Positions 19,368-28,809 are shown, counted from the first letter of the stretch. The stretch: DNA of 64,000 nucleotides from Georgenia subflava (GCF_009193155.1 NZ_VUKD01000006.1:81601-145600), one strand, 5' to 3'. Numbers and translations are program-made. The notes: generated by a model not told the origin, from the sequence alone.

Positions 19368-20512
19368 GCGTCTCGGTCTGGCGGGTCCGCGGGATGCCGC
19401 TGCTGATCGCGATGACCGTCCTGGGTTTCTCCGGGTACGCCGCGCTCCTGCCGGTGGCCCCGCTGTGGGCGGTGCACGGCGGCGCCGGCGCGGGCGGCGC
19501 CGGCCTGGTCAACGGTGTGCTCATGCTGTTCACCGTGCTGACCCAGCTCGTCGTCCCCGGCGCGCTGCGCCGGTTCGGGTGGGCGCCTGTGCTCGTGGCG
19601 GGCATGCTCCTGCTCGGGCTGCCCGGGCTGGCGCACGTCCTCACCGACGCGCTGGGGCCGACGCTGGTGCTCTCGGCGGTGCGCGGCCTCGGGTTCGGCG
19701 TGCTCACCGTCACCGGCAGCGCCCTGGTGGCCGAGCTGGTCGAGCCGGCCCGGCGCGGGCAGGCGATCGGCGCCTACGGGCTCGCCATCGCCGGCCCGCA
19801 GGTGCTGCTGCTGGCCGGCGCACCGTGGATCGCCGAGCGGCTCGGCTTCTGGGTCGTATTCGTCGTCGCCGGCCTCCCGCTGGTCGGCGTCGTGCCTGCG
19901 CTCGCTCTCGCCCGGATGCTCGACCACGTCCCCGAGGAGCAGGAGCGGGCGCCGTACCTCAGGCTGCTGCGGCCCATGGTGCTGCTGCTCGGCGTGACCC
20001 TGGCCGGCGGGGCGCTCATCACGTTCATGGCGCAGATGAGCAGCAGCGCCACCCTCACCGTGCTGGCGCTGCTCCTCATGAGTGTCACCGCCGCCCTGAC
20101 GCGGTGGCGGGTCGGGTCGCTCGCCGACCGGTTCGGCCCGCAGCCGTTCATCTGGCCGCTGGTGCTGGTCACCGCGGCTGGCATGGCGATCATCGCCTGG
20201 GCGGTGCGCGACCCGGCGCAGACCGACGGCCCGGCGCTCCTGCTCGGTGCAGCCGTGGTCGGGGCCAGCTACGGGGCGCTGCAGAACCTCACCCTGGTGG
20301 TGGCGTTCGCCTCGGTCAGCCGCCCGCACTACGGCCCGGCCAGCGCCGTGTGGAACATCGGGTTCGACGCCGGCACCGGGCTCGGCTCGGTCGTGGTTGG
20401 TCTCGTCGCCGCGGGGACGTCGTTCAGCACCGCGATGCTCGTGGCCGGCGCACTGTCGCTGCTGACGCTGCCGCTCGCGCTGCGGCGACCACGGCGGGCC
20501 CCGGTGATCTGA
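19364..20512 (+). CDS. MFS transporter
   Basis: The 382-residue product has about twelve hydrophobic segments typical of the major facilitator superfamily. It includes a compact N-terminal half (PLWAVHGGAGAGGAGLVNGVLMLFT; VRGLGFGVLTVTGSALVAELVEPARRGQAIGAYGLAIAGPQ) and a cytoplasmic central loop around HVPEEQERAP. The VEPARRGQAIGAYGLA segment resembles the conserved motif C region of drug:proton antiporters. Substrate is unknown. The GTG at 19364 overlaps the previous stop; the longer frame upstream is shadow. It is convergent with the RecQ gene, with only 40 bp between. Confidence 0.85.
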   Translation: MSVSVWRVRGMPLLIAMTVLGFSGYAALLPVAPLWAVHGGAGAGGAGLVNGVLMLFTVLTQLVVPGALRRFGWAPVLVAGMLLLGLPGLAHVLTDALGPTLVLSAVRGLGFGVLTVTGSALVAELVEPARRGQAIGAYGLAIAGPQVLLLAGAPWIAERLGFWVVFVVAGLPLVGVVPALALARMLDHVPEEQERAPYLRLLRPMVLLLGVTLAGGALITFMAQMSSSATLTVLALLLMSVTAALTRWRVGSLADRFGPQPFIWPLVLVTAAGMAIIAWAVRDPAQTDGPALLLGAAVVGASYGALQNLTLVVAFASVSRPHYGPASAVWNIGFDAGTGLGSVVVGLVAAGTSFSTAMLVAGALSLLTLPLALRRPRRAPVI

Positions 20513-20552
20513 CCCGAGAGCTCGCAGCCCGCCGCGGCCCGACCCGGACGAC

Positions 20553-22847
20553 TCAGCGTTGGGCGAGCGTGAACGGGTAGACAGCCGCGGCGCCGGCCCG
20601 GCGCAGCAACCGGGCAGCGACCGTCAGGGTCCAGCCGGAGTCGGTGAAGTCGTCGACCAGCACCACGGTGCGTCCGGGCAGCCCGGCGAGCGCAGCGTCC
20701 GAGAGCTCCGGACGCAGCCGCCGCTGCACGCCGGCCAGCCGCTGCGCCGAGTTGACGTCGTGGCGACCGGCCGGCCGGTCCGGGTCCGGGCCGACCGCGC
20801 CGACAAGAGGGGCTCCGAGGAGGTGCGCGACGCCCTTCGCGAGATGTTCGACGAGCTGGGGGCGGCCGGCCGAGGCGATCATCACCACACCGTCGACGCC
20901 GGACGAGCCGTCACCGCGACGCAAGGCCGGGGCCCAGTCACGCAGCACCTCGGCCACCGGCTGACGCAGGCTGGTGGGCAACAGCCCGTCCCGGCCGCCG
21001 GCGGCCTGTCCTGCTGCGCCGTCGGCCGAACGTCCGCTGTCGACTGGACGTGCGCCGTCGTCCACGGAATGCTCGCCGGGCGCACTCTCGTGCGCCGGCT
21101 CGAGCAGCGCACGCAGCGGCACCGACCAGCCCAGGCCGTCCAGGCGGGCGAGCGCACGACCCGTCTCCGCGCGCTCGGCGTCGCCGATCTTGCCCTTCAG
21201 GTCCAGCCCGATGGCATCCATCCCGGTCGGCCACTGCCGCCGCGCAGAGATCTCGATCCCCGGCCGGTCCAGCGCCGCGCGCGCCTGCCGCACGGCGTCG
21301 GCGTCCACGTCGGCCTCCAGGGCCAGCCCGCCGCACAGGTCGCAGCGTCCGCACCGCCAGCCGTCGGTCAGGTCGGGGTCGTCGAGCTGGGCGCGTAGGT
21401 AGGCCATCCGGCAGCCGCCGGCAGGCAGGCGCTGGTAGTCGACCATCGCCTGCTGCTCGGCGGTGCGGGTCTCGGCGACCCGGGCGTAACGCTCGGCGTC
21501 GTAGACCCACTGGGTCCCGGTGGACTCCCAGCCGCCGCGGACCCGCCGCACGGCGCCGTCGACGTCGAGGACCTTGAGCATGGTCTCGAGCCGGTTGCGG
21601 CGCAGGTCCACCTGCGTCTCGAGCCGGGCGGTGGACATCGTGCCGCCCTCGGCCAGCGCCGTCAGGGTCTCGCGCACCGAGCCCTCCGGCGGGAAGGCCA
21701 TCGAGCCGAAGTAGTCCCAGATGTCCTGGTCCTCCGCTCCGGGCAGCAGGACGACGTCGGCGCGGTCGACCCCGCGGCCGGCGCGGCCGACCTGCTGGTA
21801 GTAGGCGATGGGGGAGGACGGGGCACCCAGGTGCACGACGAACGCCAGGTCCGGCTTGTCGAACCCCATACCCAGCGCCGAGGTGGCCACCAGCGCCTTG
21901 ACCCGGTTCTCCTTCAGGTCCGCCTCGAGCTGCTCACGCTCCGCCGTGTCGGTCTGCCCGGTGTAGGCCCGGACCTCGTGGCCGGCCTCCCGCAGCTGTT
22001 CGGCGACCCCCTGGGCGGCCGCGACCGTCAGCGTGTAGACGATCCCCGAGCCGGACCACCGGCCCAGCTGCCCGGAGAGCCATGCCACCCGGCTCGGCTG
22101 GTCCGGCAGGGCGAGGACGCCCAGGTGCAGCGAGGGCCGGTCGAGAGACCCGCGCAGGACGAGCACTCCCTCCTCGTGGCGTCCCACGCCGAGCTGCTCC
22201 GCGACGTCGGCGCTGACCCGGGCGTTCGCCGTCGCGGTCGTGGCCAGGACCGGGATGCCCTCGGGCAGGTCGCCCAGCAGCGTGCGGATGCGCCGGTAGT
22301 CGGGCCGGAAGTCGTGGCCCCAGTCCGAGATGCAGTGCGCCTCGTCCACCACGACCAGGCCGGCGCTCGCGGCCAGCCGGGGGAGGACCTCGTCCCGGAA
22401 CGCCGGGTTGTTCAGCCGCTCCGGAGAGCACAGCAGGACGTCGACCTCGCCGGCCGCGATCGCCGCGTGCACCTGGCCCCACTCCGTGACGTTGGCGGAG
22501 TTGATCGTCACCGCTCGGATCCCGGCGCGCGCGGCGGCGGCGATCTGGTCGCGCATGAGGGCCAGCAGCGGGGAGACGATCACGGTCGGTCCTGCGGGCG
22601 GCCGGCCGGCGGCCCCGGCCCGCAGCAACGCCGTTGCCACGAAGTACACCGCCGACTTGCCCCAGCCGGTCCGCTCGACCACCAGGGCACGCCGTCGGTG
22701 GGCCACCAGCGCCTCGACGGCGGTCCACTGGTCCTCGCGCAGGCGGGCGTCGTCCCGGCCGACCAGGGCGCGCAGCGCCGCCTCGGCCCGTTCGCGCAGG
22801 TCGGTGGTGCCCGCGGCCGTCGTCGCGGGTGCGAGGTCCTCGCTCAT
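20553..22847 (-). CDS. RecQ-family ATP-dependent DNA helicase with C-terminal phosphoribosyltransferase-like domain
   Basis: RecQ helicases unwind DNA 3'-5' in repair and recombination. The 764-residue product, from ATG 22847 with GAAGGGA upstream, has the Walker A motif TGWGKS (about residues 60-65), VDEAHCISDWGHDFRPDY, ATTATAN, and the RecA2 motifs ATSALGMGFDKPDLAFVVH and YYQQVGRAGRG. A Cys-rich zinc-binding segment ends CGRCDLCGG. Beyond this, instead of a plain HRDC tail, the last ~130 residues contain VVLVDDFTDSGWT at about 728-740, the PRPP-binding motif of phosphoribosyltransferases. The pairing recalls the ComFA helicase/ComFC protein pair. The biochemical role of the extra domain is unknown. 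Confidence 0.88.
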   Translation of the reverse strand: MSEDLAPATTAAGTTDLRERAEAALRALVGRDDARLREDQWTAVEALVAHRRRALVVERTGWGKSAVYFVATALLRAGAAGRPPAGPTVIVSPLLALMRDQIAAAARAGIRAVTINSANVTEWGQVHAAIAAGEVDVLLCSPERLNNPAFRDEVLPRLAASAGLVVVDEAHCISDWGHDFRPDYRRIRTLLGDLPEGIPVLATTATANARVSADVAEQLGVGRHEEGVLVLRGSLDRPSLHLGVLALPDQPSRVAWLSGQLGRWSGSGIVYTLTVAAAQGVAEQLREAGHEVRAYTGQTDTAEREQLEADLKENRVKALVATSALGMGFDKPDLAFVVHLGAPSSPIAYYQQVGRAGRGVDRADVVLLPGAEDQDIWDYFGSMAFPPEGSVRETLTALAEGGTMSTARLETQVDLRRNRLETMLKVLDVDGAVRRVRGGWESTGTQWVYDAERYARVAETRTAEQQAMVDYQRLPAGGCRMAYLRAQLDDPDLTDGWRCGRCDLCGGLALEADVDADAVRQARAALDRPGIEISARRQWPTGMDAIGLDLKGKIGDAERAETGRALARLDGLGWSVPLRALLEPAHESAPGEHSVDDGARPVDSGRSADGAAGQAAGGRDGLLPTSLRQPVAEVLRDWAPALRRGDGSSGVDGVVMIASAGRPQLVEHLAKGVAHLLGAPLVGAVGPDPDRPAGRHDVNSAQRLAGVQRRLRPELSDAALAGLPGRTVVLVDDFTDSGWTLTVAARLLRRAGAAAVYPFTLAQR

Positions 22848-22910
22848 GGGTGTCCCTTCGTCCGGCGCCCACGCTCTCACAGCATCGGCCAGGCTCTCGT
22901 GGCCCACCCA

Positions 22911-22989
22911 CAGGCGGACCACGCCGGCCGTCCCGCAGGCGGTCCATGTCCCGACCGGCCAGCAGGCGGCGCACGTCCCGACCGTGATC
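22911..22989. repeat. Three ~26-bp imperfect tandem repeats between the RecQ gene and hisC
   Basis: Units beginning CAGGCGG start at 22911, 22936 and 22963 (spacing 25 and 27 bp); the last two share CAGGCGG, a CA-GTCCCGACCG core. They occupy the 245-bp divergent intergenic region and encode nothing recognisable. Whether they regulate either neighbour is unknown. Confidence 0.6.
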
Positions 22990-23079
22990 CGGGCACGGCC
23001 GTCGGTCAGGTGCGCTGTGCGGACCGGCGGCCGGTACCCGCAGTCCGAGACACCGGCCGGGTGCCCGCCGAGCGCGGCC

Positions 23080-23085
23080 TAGACT
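23080..23085 (+). promoter_or_regulatory. -10 element of likely leaderless hisC promoter
   Basis: TAGACT stands seven bases before the hisC GTG (23093), with no Shine-Dalgarno. It gives the hisC-hisB-hisH-priA unit its own promoter, which is needed because the cluster is interrupted after hisD. Confidence 0.55.
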
Positions 23086-23092
23086 TTGCTGC

Positions 23093-24250
23093 GTGAGCAC
23101 CCCCTCCACCACCGACACCGCAACCGGTGGCGCCCGTCTCCCGCTGCGCCGAGGCCTGGAGGGCCTGACGCCCTACGGCGCCCCGCAGCTCGACGTGCCG
23201 GTGCTGCTCAACGTCAACGAGAACCCGTACCCGCCGTCGGAGGCGGTCGTCGCCGAGATCGCCGACGCCGTCGCGAAGGCGGCGCACGGCCTGAACCGCT
23301 ACCCCGACCGGGACTTCCCCGAGCTGCGCGCCGAGCTCGCCGAGTACCTGCAGGTCGAGTCCGGCGTCGCCCTCGGCGCCGAGCAGATCTGGGCCGCCAA
23401 CGGCTCCAACGAGGTCATGCTCCACGTGCTCCAGGCGTTCGGCGGCCCGGACAGGTCCGTGCTCTCCTTCGCCCCGACCTACTCCATGTACCCGGAGTAC
23501 GCGCGCGACACCCTCACCGAGTGGGTGGCCGGCCGCCGCGAGGAGGACTTCACCCTCGACGTCGATCACGTCCGCGCCCAGATCGCCGAGCACCGGCCGG
23601 CAGTGATCCTCCTCGCGAGCCCGAACAACCCCACCGGCACCGCGCTGCCGCTCGACACCATCGAGGCGGTCTGCGACGCCGCAGCAGGCGCGGGCCCGTC
23701 CGGATCCGACGGCGCACCCACGGACGCCGTCGTCGTCGTCGACGAGGCCTACGGCGAGTTCCGTCGGGAAGGCGTCGCATCCGCGCTGACCCTGCTGGAC
23801 CGCTACCCGCACCTGGCGGTCTCGCGCACCATGTCGAAGGCCTTCGGGATGGCCGGGCTGCGGCTGGGCTATCTCGCGGCGACGACGCAGCTGGTCGACC
23901 ACCTGCGCGTGGTCCGTCTGCCGTACCACCTCTCCGCCGTCACCCAGGCTGCCGCGCTCGCCGCACTGCGTCATCGCGCCGAGCTGATGAGCCAGGTCGC
24001 GTCGCTGCGGGCCGAGCGTGACGCCCTGGTCACCTGGCTGCGCGGCCGCGGCCTCACGGTCGCGGACTCGGACGCCAACTTCGTGCTCTTCGGACTTTTC
24101 GACGACCGGCACGAGGTGTGGAATGGTCTGCTGGAGCGCGGCGTCCTGATCCGCGAGGTCGGTCCCGAGGGCTGGCTGCGCGTGTCGGTCGGGACGCCGC
24201 AGGAGACGGCCGCCTTCCGGGCGGCCCTGGAGGAGGTGCTGGGCCGTTGA
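23093..24250 (+). CDS. hisC: HisC, histidinol-phosphate aminotransferase
   Basis: HisC is a PLP enzyme converting imidazole-acetol phosphate to histidinol phosphate. The 385-residue product shows [63 protein letters not shown], and the PLP-binding lysine in [17 protein letters not shown]. The GTG at 23093 is supported by the promoter spacing and by homology beginning shortly after. It is coupled to hisB by a TTGA overlap. Confidence 0.95.
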   Translation: MSTPSTTDTATGGARLPLRRGLEGLTPYGAPQLDVPVLLNVNENPYPPSEAVVAEIADAVAKAAHGLNRYPDRDFPELRAELAEYLQVESGVALGAEQIWAANGSNEVMLHVLQAFGGPDRSVLSFAPTYSMYPEYARDTLTEWVAGRREEDFTLDVDHVRAQIAEHRPAVILLASPNNPTGTALPLDTIEAVCDAAAGAGPSGSDGAPTDAVVVVDEAYGEFRREGVASALTLLDRYPHLAVSRTMSKAFGMAGLRLGYLAATTQLVDHLRVVRLPYHLSAVTQAAALAALRHRAELMSQVASLRAERDALVTWLRGRGLTVADSDANFVLFGLFDDRHEVWNGLLERGVLIREVGPEGWLRVSVGTPQETAAFRAALEEVLGR

Positions 24251-24858
24251 CCGAGCAGAGCGCACGGACCGCGCGGGTGACGCGCCGCACGTCGGAGTCC
24301 GACGTCGTCGTCGAGCTGGACCTGGACGGGACGGGACGCACCGAGATCTCCACCTCGGTGCCGTTCTACGACCACATGCTGACCGCGCTGGGCAAGCACT
24401 CGCTGATCGACCTCACGGTCCAGGCCACCGGCGACACCGACATCGACGCGCACCACACCGTCGAGGACGTCGCCATCTGCCTCGGCGAGGCCCTGCGCGA
24501 GGCGCTGGGGGACAAGAAGGGCATCGCCCGCTTCGGCGACGCGCTGGTCCCGCTCGACGAGGCACTCGCCCAGGCCGTGGTGGACGTCTCCGGGCGCCCC
24601 TACCTCGTGCACTCCGGTGAGCCGGCGGGGCAGGAGTACCACCTCATCGGTGGCCACTTCACCGGCTCGCTGACACGGCACGTGCTCGAGTCGATCGCGC
24701 ACCACGCGGCCATCTGCCTGCACGTGCGAGTGCTCGGCGGCCGCGACCCGCACCACATCGTCGAGGCCCAGTTCAAGGCGGTCGCCCGGGCCCTGCGGGC
24801 AGCCGTCGCGCTCGACCCCCGCGTGGAGGGTGTCCCCTCGACGAAGGGAGCGTTGTGA
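24247..24858 (+). CDS. hisB: HisB, imidazoleglycerol-phosphate dehydratase
   Basis: This manganese enzyme dehydrates imidazoleglycerol phosphate. The 203-residue product is the monofunctional form. Its metal-binding repeats are [49 protein letters not shown] and [18 protein letters not shown]. The chosen start is TTG at 24247, overlapping the hisC stop; a GTG at 24278 is a weaker alternative that would trim the conserved N-terminus. An upstream ATG in the same frame lies inside hisC. Confidence 0.93.
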   Translation: MTEQSARTARVTRRTSESDVVVELDLDGTGRTEISTSVPFYDHMLTALGKHSLIDLTVQATGDTDIDAHHTVEDVAICLGEALREALGDKKGIARFGDALVPLDEALAQAVVDVSGRPYLVHSGEPAGQEYHLIGGHFTGSLTRHVLESIAHHAAICLHVRVLGGRDPHHIVEAQFKAVARALRAAVALDPRVEGVPSTKGAL

Positions 24859-25652
24859 GCCGGCCCGGCGACGACGTGCCGCGCGGCGAGGACGTGCCTG
24901 GCGACGGCGCACCCCGCGACGTGCCCGGCGACGACGCACCCCGCGACGTGCCCGGTGGCAGGGACGCTCGTGACGGTGACGCCCCGGTGACCGAGGAGGA
25001 CGTGGAGCGGATGCTGCGCGCCCTCGACGCCGGTGTGCCCACCACGGAGGCGGGCGACGACGTCCCGGGCGGCGGCGGGACCGACGCGCGCACCGTCGAG
25101 CACGCCGACGGTGCGGCCGAGACCGCCGGCGTCCCCGCCAAGCTCGCGCTCGTGCTGACCCCGGTCGCCTCCGCACCGGCCCTCGCCGGCCTGTGCGCCA
25201 TGGCGGGGATCGACGTCGACGTCGTGCCCTCCTCCTCGGGCGCCGTCGCCGCCCTGGAGGTCGCGGCCAAGGCGCCGGCCGACGACTGGGACATCTCCCA
25301 GCTGCTCGGCGGCGAGGACGGCGGCTTCCCGCCCGAGGCCGAGGAGCTGGCCAAGAACCTCTCGCGCCTCTCCCGTGCCGGGGTGGTGCTGCTCACCGCG
25401 GACCTGGCCACGGACGTCGGCATCGAGTCCGGGCTGTCCGGCCAGCTCAGCGCCCGGCGCTACACCGGCGGCGAGCCCGAGGGGGACGTGCCGGCCGGGC
25501 TGATCCTGGCCGGTGCCGACCAGGTGGTCGAGGACCTCATCCTCGGGCGGGTGCGCGCCGACGCCGTCAAGGGGCACCAGCGCTCCGGCACCCTGCCGCG
25601 GTGGAAGGCCGCCCGGATGTTCGGGCGCGGCCTGCGCCGGAGGAAGCCGTGA
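24855..25652 (+). CDS. Unknown protein encoded between hisB and hisH, with N-terminal 9-residue repeats
   Basis: I do not recognise this 265-residue protein. It starts with GTG overlapping the hisB stop. The first ~60 residues are low-complexity, rich in Gly/Asp/Pro/Arg, with tandem nonapeptides of the type GDxAPRDVP. From about residue 95 a globular region follows ([44 protein letters not shown] ... [11 protein letters not shown] ... [29 protein letters not shown]), ending in a basic tail GRGLRRRKP. No signal peptide or membrane helix is visible. Its location inside the coupled his operon is all that hints at function. Confidence 0.75.
   Translation: MSRPGDDVPRGEDVPGDGAPRDVPGDDAPRDVPGGRDARDGDAPVTEEDVERMLRALDAGVPTTEAGDDVPGGGGTDARTVEHADGAAETAGVPAKLALVLTPVASAPALAGLCAMAGIDVDVVPSSSGAVAALEVAAKAPADDWDISQLLGGEDGGFPPEAEELAKNLSRLSRAGVVLLTADLATDVGIESGLSGQLSARRYTGGEPEGDVPAGLILAGADQVVEDLILGRVRADAVKGHQRSGTLPRWKAARMFGRGLRRRKP
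24900..24953 (+). repeat. 27-bp in-frame tandem repeat in the gene after hisB
   Basis: Two 27-bp units (24900-24926 and 24927-24953) differ at one base, and a more diverged unit precedes them. They encode GDGAPRDVP and GDDAPRDVP. The repeat sits within 35 codons of the start, outside the predicted globular part. Confidence 0.75.
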
Positions 25653-26293
25653 GCCCGCGCGTCGTCGTCCTGGACTACGGGTCGGGCAACGTGCGCTCGG
25701 CCGTCCGTGCGCTCGAGCGGGTCGGTGCCCAGGTCGCGCTCACGGCCGATGCGGACGCCGTCGCCGCCGCCGACGGTCTCGTCGTCCCGGGCGTGGGCGC
25801 CTTCGCAGCCGTCATGGAGCAGCTGCGCTCCGTGCGCGGGGACATGATGATCGAGCGGCGCCTCGCCGGCGGCCGACCGGTGCTGGGCATCTGCGTCGGC
25901 ATGCAGGTCATGTTCACCTCCGGCGACGAGCACGGGGTCTCCACCGCCGGCCTGGACCAGTGGCCCGGCGAGGTCACCCGCCTGGAGGCCGACGTCGTCC
26001 CGCACATGGGCTGGTCCACGGTCAGCGCCCCCGAGGGCACCGTGCTGTTCGACGGCGTCGACGACGAGCGGTTCTACTTCGTCCACTCCTACGGCGTGCA
26101 GACCGACCCCGCCGCCGCCCTGACGAGCGACAGCCCGCTGGAGCCACCGCTGGTCACCTGGGCCGAGCACGGCCGCCCCTTCGTGGCCGCCGTCGAGAAC
26201 GGCGCTCTGACCGCCACCCAGTTCCACCCCGAGAAGTCCGGCGACGCCGGCGCCCAGCTGCTGCGCAACTGGGTCACCGCCCTGGACCGTTGA
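25649..26293 (+). CDS. hisH: HisH, glutaminase subunit of imidazole glycerol phosphate synthase
   Basis: HisH hydrolyses glutamine and channels ammonia to HisF. The 214-residue class I amidotransferase has [21 protein letters not shown], the nucleophile motif [30 protein letters not shown], and the His-Glu pair in [12 protein letters not shown]. The GTG at 25649 overlaps the preceding stop (GTGA); the longer frame upstream is a shadow of the previous gene. HisF, its partner, is not in this window. Confidence 0.94.
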   Translation: MSPRVVVLDYGSGNVRSAVRALERVGAQVALTADADAVAAADGLVVPGVGAFAAVMEQLRSVRGDMMIERRLAGGRPVLGICVGMQVMFTSGDEHGVSTAGLDQWPGEVTRLEADVVPHMGWSTVSAPEGTVLFDGVDDERFYFVHSYGVQTDPAAALTSDSPLEPPLVTWAEHGRPFVAAVENGALTATQFHPEKSGDAGAQLLRNWVTALDR

Positions 26294-26303
26294 GGAAGAC
26301 ACC

Positions 26304-27038
26304 ATGAGCACACCCCGCCTCGAGCTGCTGCCCGCCGTCGACGTCGTGGACGGTCAGGCCGTCCGGCTCTTCCAGGGGGCTGCCGGGTCCGAGACCGCCT
26401 ACGGCGACCCGGCCGAGGCAGCCGGCGCGTGGGTGGCCGAGGGGGCGGAGTGGATCCACCTCGTCGACCTCGACGCCGCCTTCGGGCGCGGTGACAACCA
26501 CCAGCTGCTCGCCCGCATCGTGGCCGAGCTGGACGTCAAGGTCGAGCTCTCCGGCGGCATCCGCGACGACGCCTCCCTCGAGCGAGCCCTCGACTCCGGT
26601 GCCCGCCGGGTCAACCTCGGCACGGCCGCGCTGGAGGACCCGGACTGGACGGCGAAGGTGATCGCCAAGCACGGCGACAAGGTCGCCGTGGGTCTGGACG
26701 TGCGCGGCACGACCCTGGCGGCACGCGGCTGGACGCGTGAGGGCGGCGACCTCTGGGAGGTCCTGGCGCGTCTCGACGCCGACGGCTGCTCGCGATACGT
26801 CGTCACCGACGTCACCAAGGACGGGACCCTGCGCGGACCCAACGTCGAGCTCCTGGAGGAGGTCTGCGCACGCACGAGCGCCCCTGTGGTGGCCTCCGGC
26901 GGGATCGCGAACCTGCACGACATCGAGACGCTGCGTGGCCTGACCGACGCCGGGATCGAGGGTGCCATCGTCGGCAAGGCCCTGTACGCAGGCGCGTTCA
27001 CGCTCACCGAGGCCCTCGACGTGGCCGGGTGGCCGTGA
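26304..27038 (+). CDS. priA: PriA/HisA, phosphoribosyl isomerase
   Basis: This TIM-barrel enzyme isomerises ProFAR in histidine synthesis; in many actinobacteria the same protein (PriA) also isomerises PRA for tryptophan. The 244-residue product contains [66 protein letters not shown] and [23 protein letters not shown] precedes the ATG. Dual substrate use is inferred from the actinobacterial family; absence of trpF elsewhere cannot be checked here. Confidence 0.92.
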   Translation: MSTPRLELLPAVDVVDGQAVRLFQGAAGSETAYGDPAEAAGAWVAEGAEWIHLVDLDAAFGRGDNHQLLARIVAELDVKVELSGGIRDDASLERALDSGARRVNLGTAALEDPDWTAKVIAKHGDKVAVGLDVRGTTLAARGWTREGGDLWEVLARLDADGCSRYVVTDVTKDGTLRGPNVELLEEVCARTSAPVVASGGIANLHDIETLRGLTDAGIEGAIVGKALYAGAFTLTEALDVAGWP

Positions 27039-27832
27039 GCACGCACGACCACCATCAGCTGGGGCTCACCGACTCCGCCGGACAGCCCTGGGCGGGGCGC
27101 GCGCTGAAGCCCAACCCCTTCTCCGGCGACGACGGCGCCGTCCAGCCCGCCATGGCAGCGGCCCTCGGACAGGAGGACGCCGGAGAGCGGGTGGTGGCGG
27201 TCGTCGAGGCGATGCGCGACGGCCGCGTCATCGTCCCCGTGGTGGCCCACGAGCACCCGGGCCGCGACGCCGAGGGCAACGTGGCCGAGCACGCGGCCGA
27301 CAAGTTCAAGACCGGCGACCGCTCCGGCGACGCGATGGCGTCCGCTGCGATGGTCTCCGTGCGCACCGCCGACGGCCGTGCCGCCCTGCCGGTGTTCTCC
27401 TCGGTGACTGCGATGCAGCGCTGGAACGCCACCGCACGCCCGGTCCCGGTCGAGGCCACCCGCGCCGCCGTGTCCGCGGTCGGGGAGACCGACTCGCTCC
27501 TGGTCCTCGACCCCGGCAGCGACGTGACGGTCCTGGTTCCACGGCCGGCCGTGTGGGCGCTCGCCCAGCAGCAGGCCTGGACGCCGTCGTGGGCGGATCC
27601 GGCCCTGCCGGCCGCCGCGGTCGACGCGCTGCGGGGCATCACCGAGCTGGTCGGTGTGCGCCTCGAGCGTGGTCGCACCGCCGAGCTGCGGGTGGTGGTC
27701 GCCGTGCGTGCCGGGCTGTCGGCGGAGGACCTGCGCGCCGTCGTCGGGCGGGCGAGCGCCGCGTTGTCCGAGCACGAGCTGCTGCGCGAGCGCGTCGACT
27801 CCCTCGAGCTCGCCCCCACGCCAGTCGCCTGA
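27035..27832 (+). CDS. SseB-family protein
   Basis: The 265-residue product resembles proteins with the SseB N-terminal domain commonly encoded between priA and infC in actinobacteria. The segments [59 protein letters not shown] and [23 protein letters not shown] support this. Function is not established. The GTG at 27035 (GTGA overlap with priA) is preferred; GTG 27029 would add two residues. The gene ends the his transcription unit about 85 bp before the infC promoter. Confidence 0.8.
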   Translation: MSTHDHHQLGLTDSAGQPWAGRALKPNPFSGDDGAVQPAMAAALGQEDAGERVVAVVEAMRDGRVIVPVVAHEHPGRDAEGNVAEHAADKFKTGDRSGDAMASAAMVSVRTADGRAALPVFSSVTAMQRWNATARPVPVEATRAAVSAVGETDSLLVLDPGSDVTVLVPRPAVWALAQQQAWTPSWADPALPAAAVDALRGITELVGVRLERGRTAELRVVVAVRAGLSAEDLRAVVGRASAALSEHELLRERVDSLELAPTPVA

Positions 27833-27917
27833 ACGGGCCGCGCCGCACCGCCGGCTCCCGGCGGGAGGTGTGCGCCGGACCACGTCCGGGTCCTCGGCGC
27901 CGGGGGTGCGGCCGTGC

Positions 27918-27923
27918 TAACCT
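27918..27923 (+). promoter_or_regulatory. Candidate -10 of the infC-rpmI-rplT promoter
   Basis: TAACCT with an upstream TGC (extended -10 style) would start transcription near 27930. It leaves a structured leader of about 240 nt before infC. The -35 region is not obvious. Confidence 0.45.
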
Positions 27924-27929
27924 TGTCCA

Positions 27930-28170
27930 CTGACCGACCAGGGAGCGATCCCTGGTGCGCAAGCGGAGATTCTCCCACCTTGGTCTCACACCGCCGGGAG
28001 GCGGAGCAGAGGCCGGGTCCTGGTCGACGAGGGTCCGCCCTCGTGCGTGCTCGCACGCGACGCTCCGGCGACGCCGCGACACCGACCTCGAGGCCTCCGC
28101 GTGCGACTGCACGACGGAGGCCTTCTTCGTCCCACGGCGGTCGAGCAGACACGAGGTAGAGGAGCACAGC
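27930..28170 (+). ncRNA. Structured leader RNA of the infC operon
   Basis: The 338-bp gap 27833-28170 contains the promoter and a leader with at least two clear hairpins and no supported gene. ACCAGGGA/TCCCTGGT (27937-27944 with 27949-27956) closes a GCGA tetraloop close to the inferred 5' end. A large hairpin at 28091-28123 resembles an attenuator. IF3/L20 operons are autoregulated through leaders in other bacteria, but by different structures, so control here is inferred. An in-frame GTG at 27955 extends the infC frame but is explained by open high-GC sequence. Confidence 0.6.
28091..28133 (+). terminator. Attenuator-like hairpin in the infC leader
   Basis: AGGCCTCCGCGTGC (28091-28104) pairs with GCACG-A-CGGAGGCCT (28109-28123): 14 bp, one bulged A and a GACT loop, followed by TCTTCGTCCC. 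The structure lies 48 bases before the infC start and would stop transcription if formed. Confidence 0.65.
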
Positions 28171-28809
28171 ATCAGCGAGCCCCGCATCAACGAGCGGATC
28201 CGCGTGCCGGAGGTCCGGCTGGTCGGCCCTGCCGGCGAGCAGGTCGGCGTGGTCCGGGTCGAGGACGCCCTGCGCCTGGCGCAGGAGGCGGACCTGGACC
28301 TGGTCGAGGTCGCACCCGACGCGCACCCGCCCGTGGCCAAGCTCATGGACTTCGGGAAGTTCAAGTACGAGTCCGCCATGAAGGCCCGCGACGCCCGGCG
28401 CAACCAGGCGAACACGGTCCTCAAGGAGATCCGTTTCCGCCTGAAGATCGACCCGCACGACTACGAGACCAAGAAGGGTCACGTCGTGCGCTTCCTCAAG
28501 GGCGGCGACAAGGTCAAGGTCATGATCATGTTCCGCGGCCGCGAGCAGTCCCGCCCCGAGATGGGCATGCGGCTGCTCCAGCGTCTGGCGGAGGACGTCG
28601 CCGACCTCGGTTCGGTGGAGTCCGCGCCGCGCCTGGACGGGCGCAACATGACCATGGTGATCGGCCCGCACAAGAAGAAGGCCGAGGCGATGAGCGAGCA
28701 GCGCCGCAAGCGCGAGGACGAGCGGACGGCCAAGAAGGCCGGCAAGTCCGCGCCGACCGATGCACCGGCCGCCGCGCCGGCGGCCGAGGCCGAGCCCAGC
28801 GCCTCGTAG
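28171..28809 (+). CDS. infC: InfC, translation initiation factor IF-3 (ATC start)
   Basis: IF-3 binds the 30S subunit and proofreads start codon and initiator tRNA. Homology begins exactly at [20 protein letters not shown], which is encoded from an ATC at 28171. AGAGGAG lies six bases upstream, so the start is the rare ATC. Non-standard starts (AUU, AUC, AUA) are characteristic of infC because IF-3 discriminates against them and so represses its own synthesis. The 212-residue product has the N-domain, the lysine-rich linker ([21 protein letters not shown]), the C-domain ([39 protein letters not shown]), and an Ala/Pro/Glu-rich actinobacterial tail. Confidence 0.95.
   Translation: MSEPRINERIRVPEVRLVGPAGEQVGVVRVEDALRLAQEADLDLVEVAPDAHPPVAKLMDFGKFKYESAMKARDARRNQANTVLKEIRFRLKIDPHDYETKKGHVVRFLKGGDKVKVMIMFRGREQSRPEMGMRLLQRLAEDVADLGSVESAPRLDGRNMTMVIGPHKKKAEAMSEQRRKREDERTAKKAGKSAPTDAPAAAPAAEAEPSAS

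Noticed and set aside
27955..28170. GTG 27955 as an upstream start of infC
   Set aside because: The added 72 residues lack homology and cross the leader hairpins; IF-3 homology and the ribosome-binding site point to ATC 28171.
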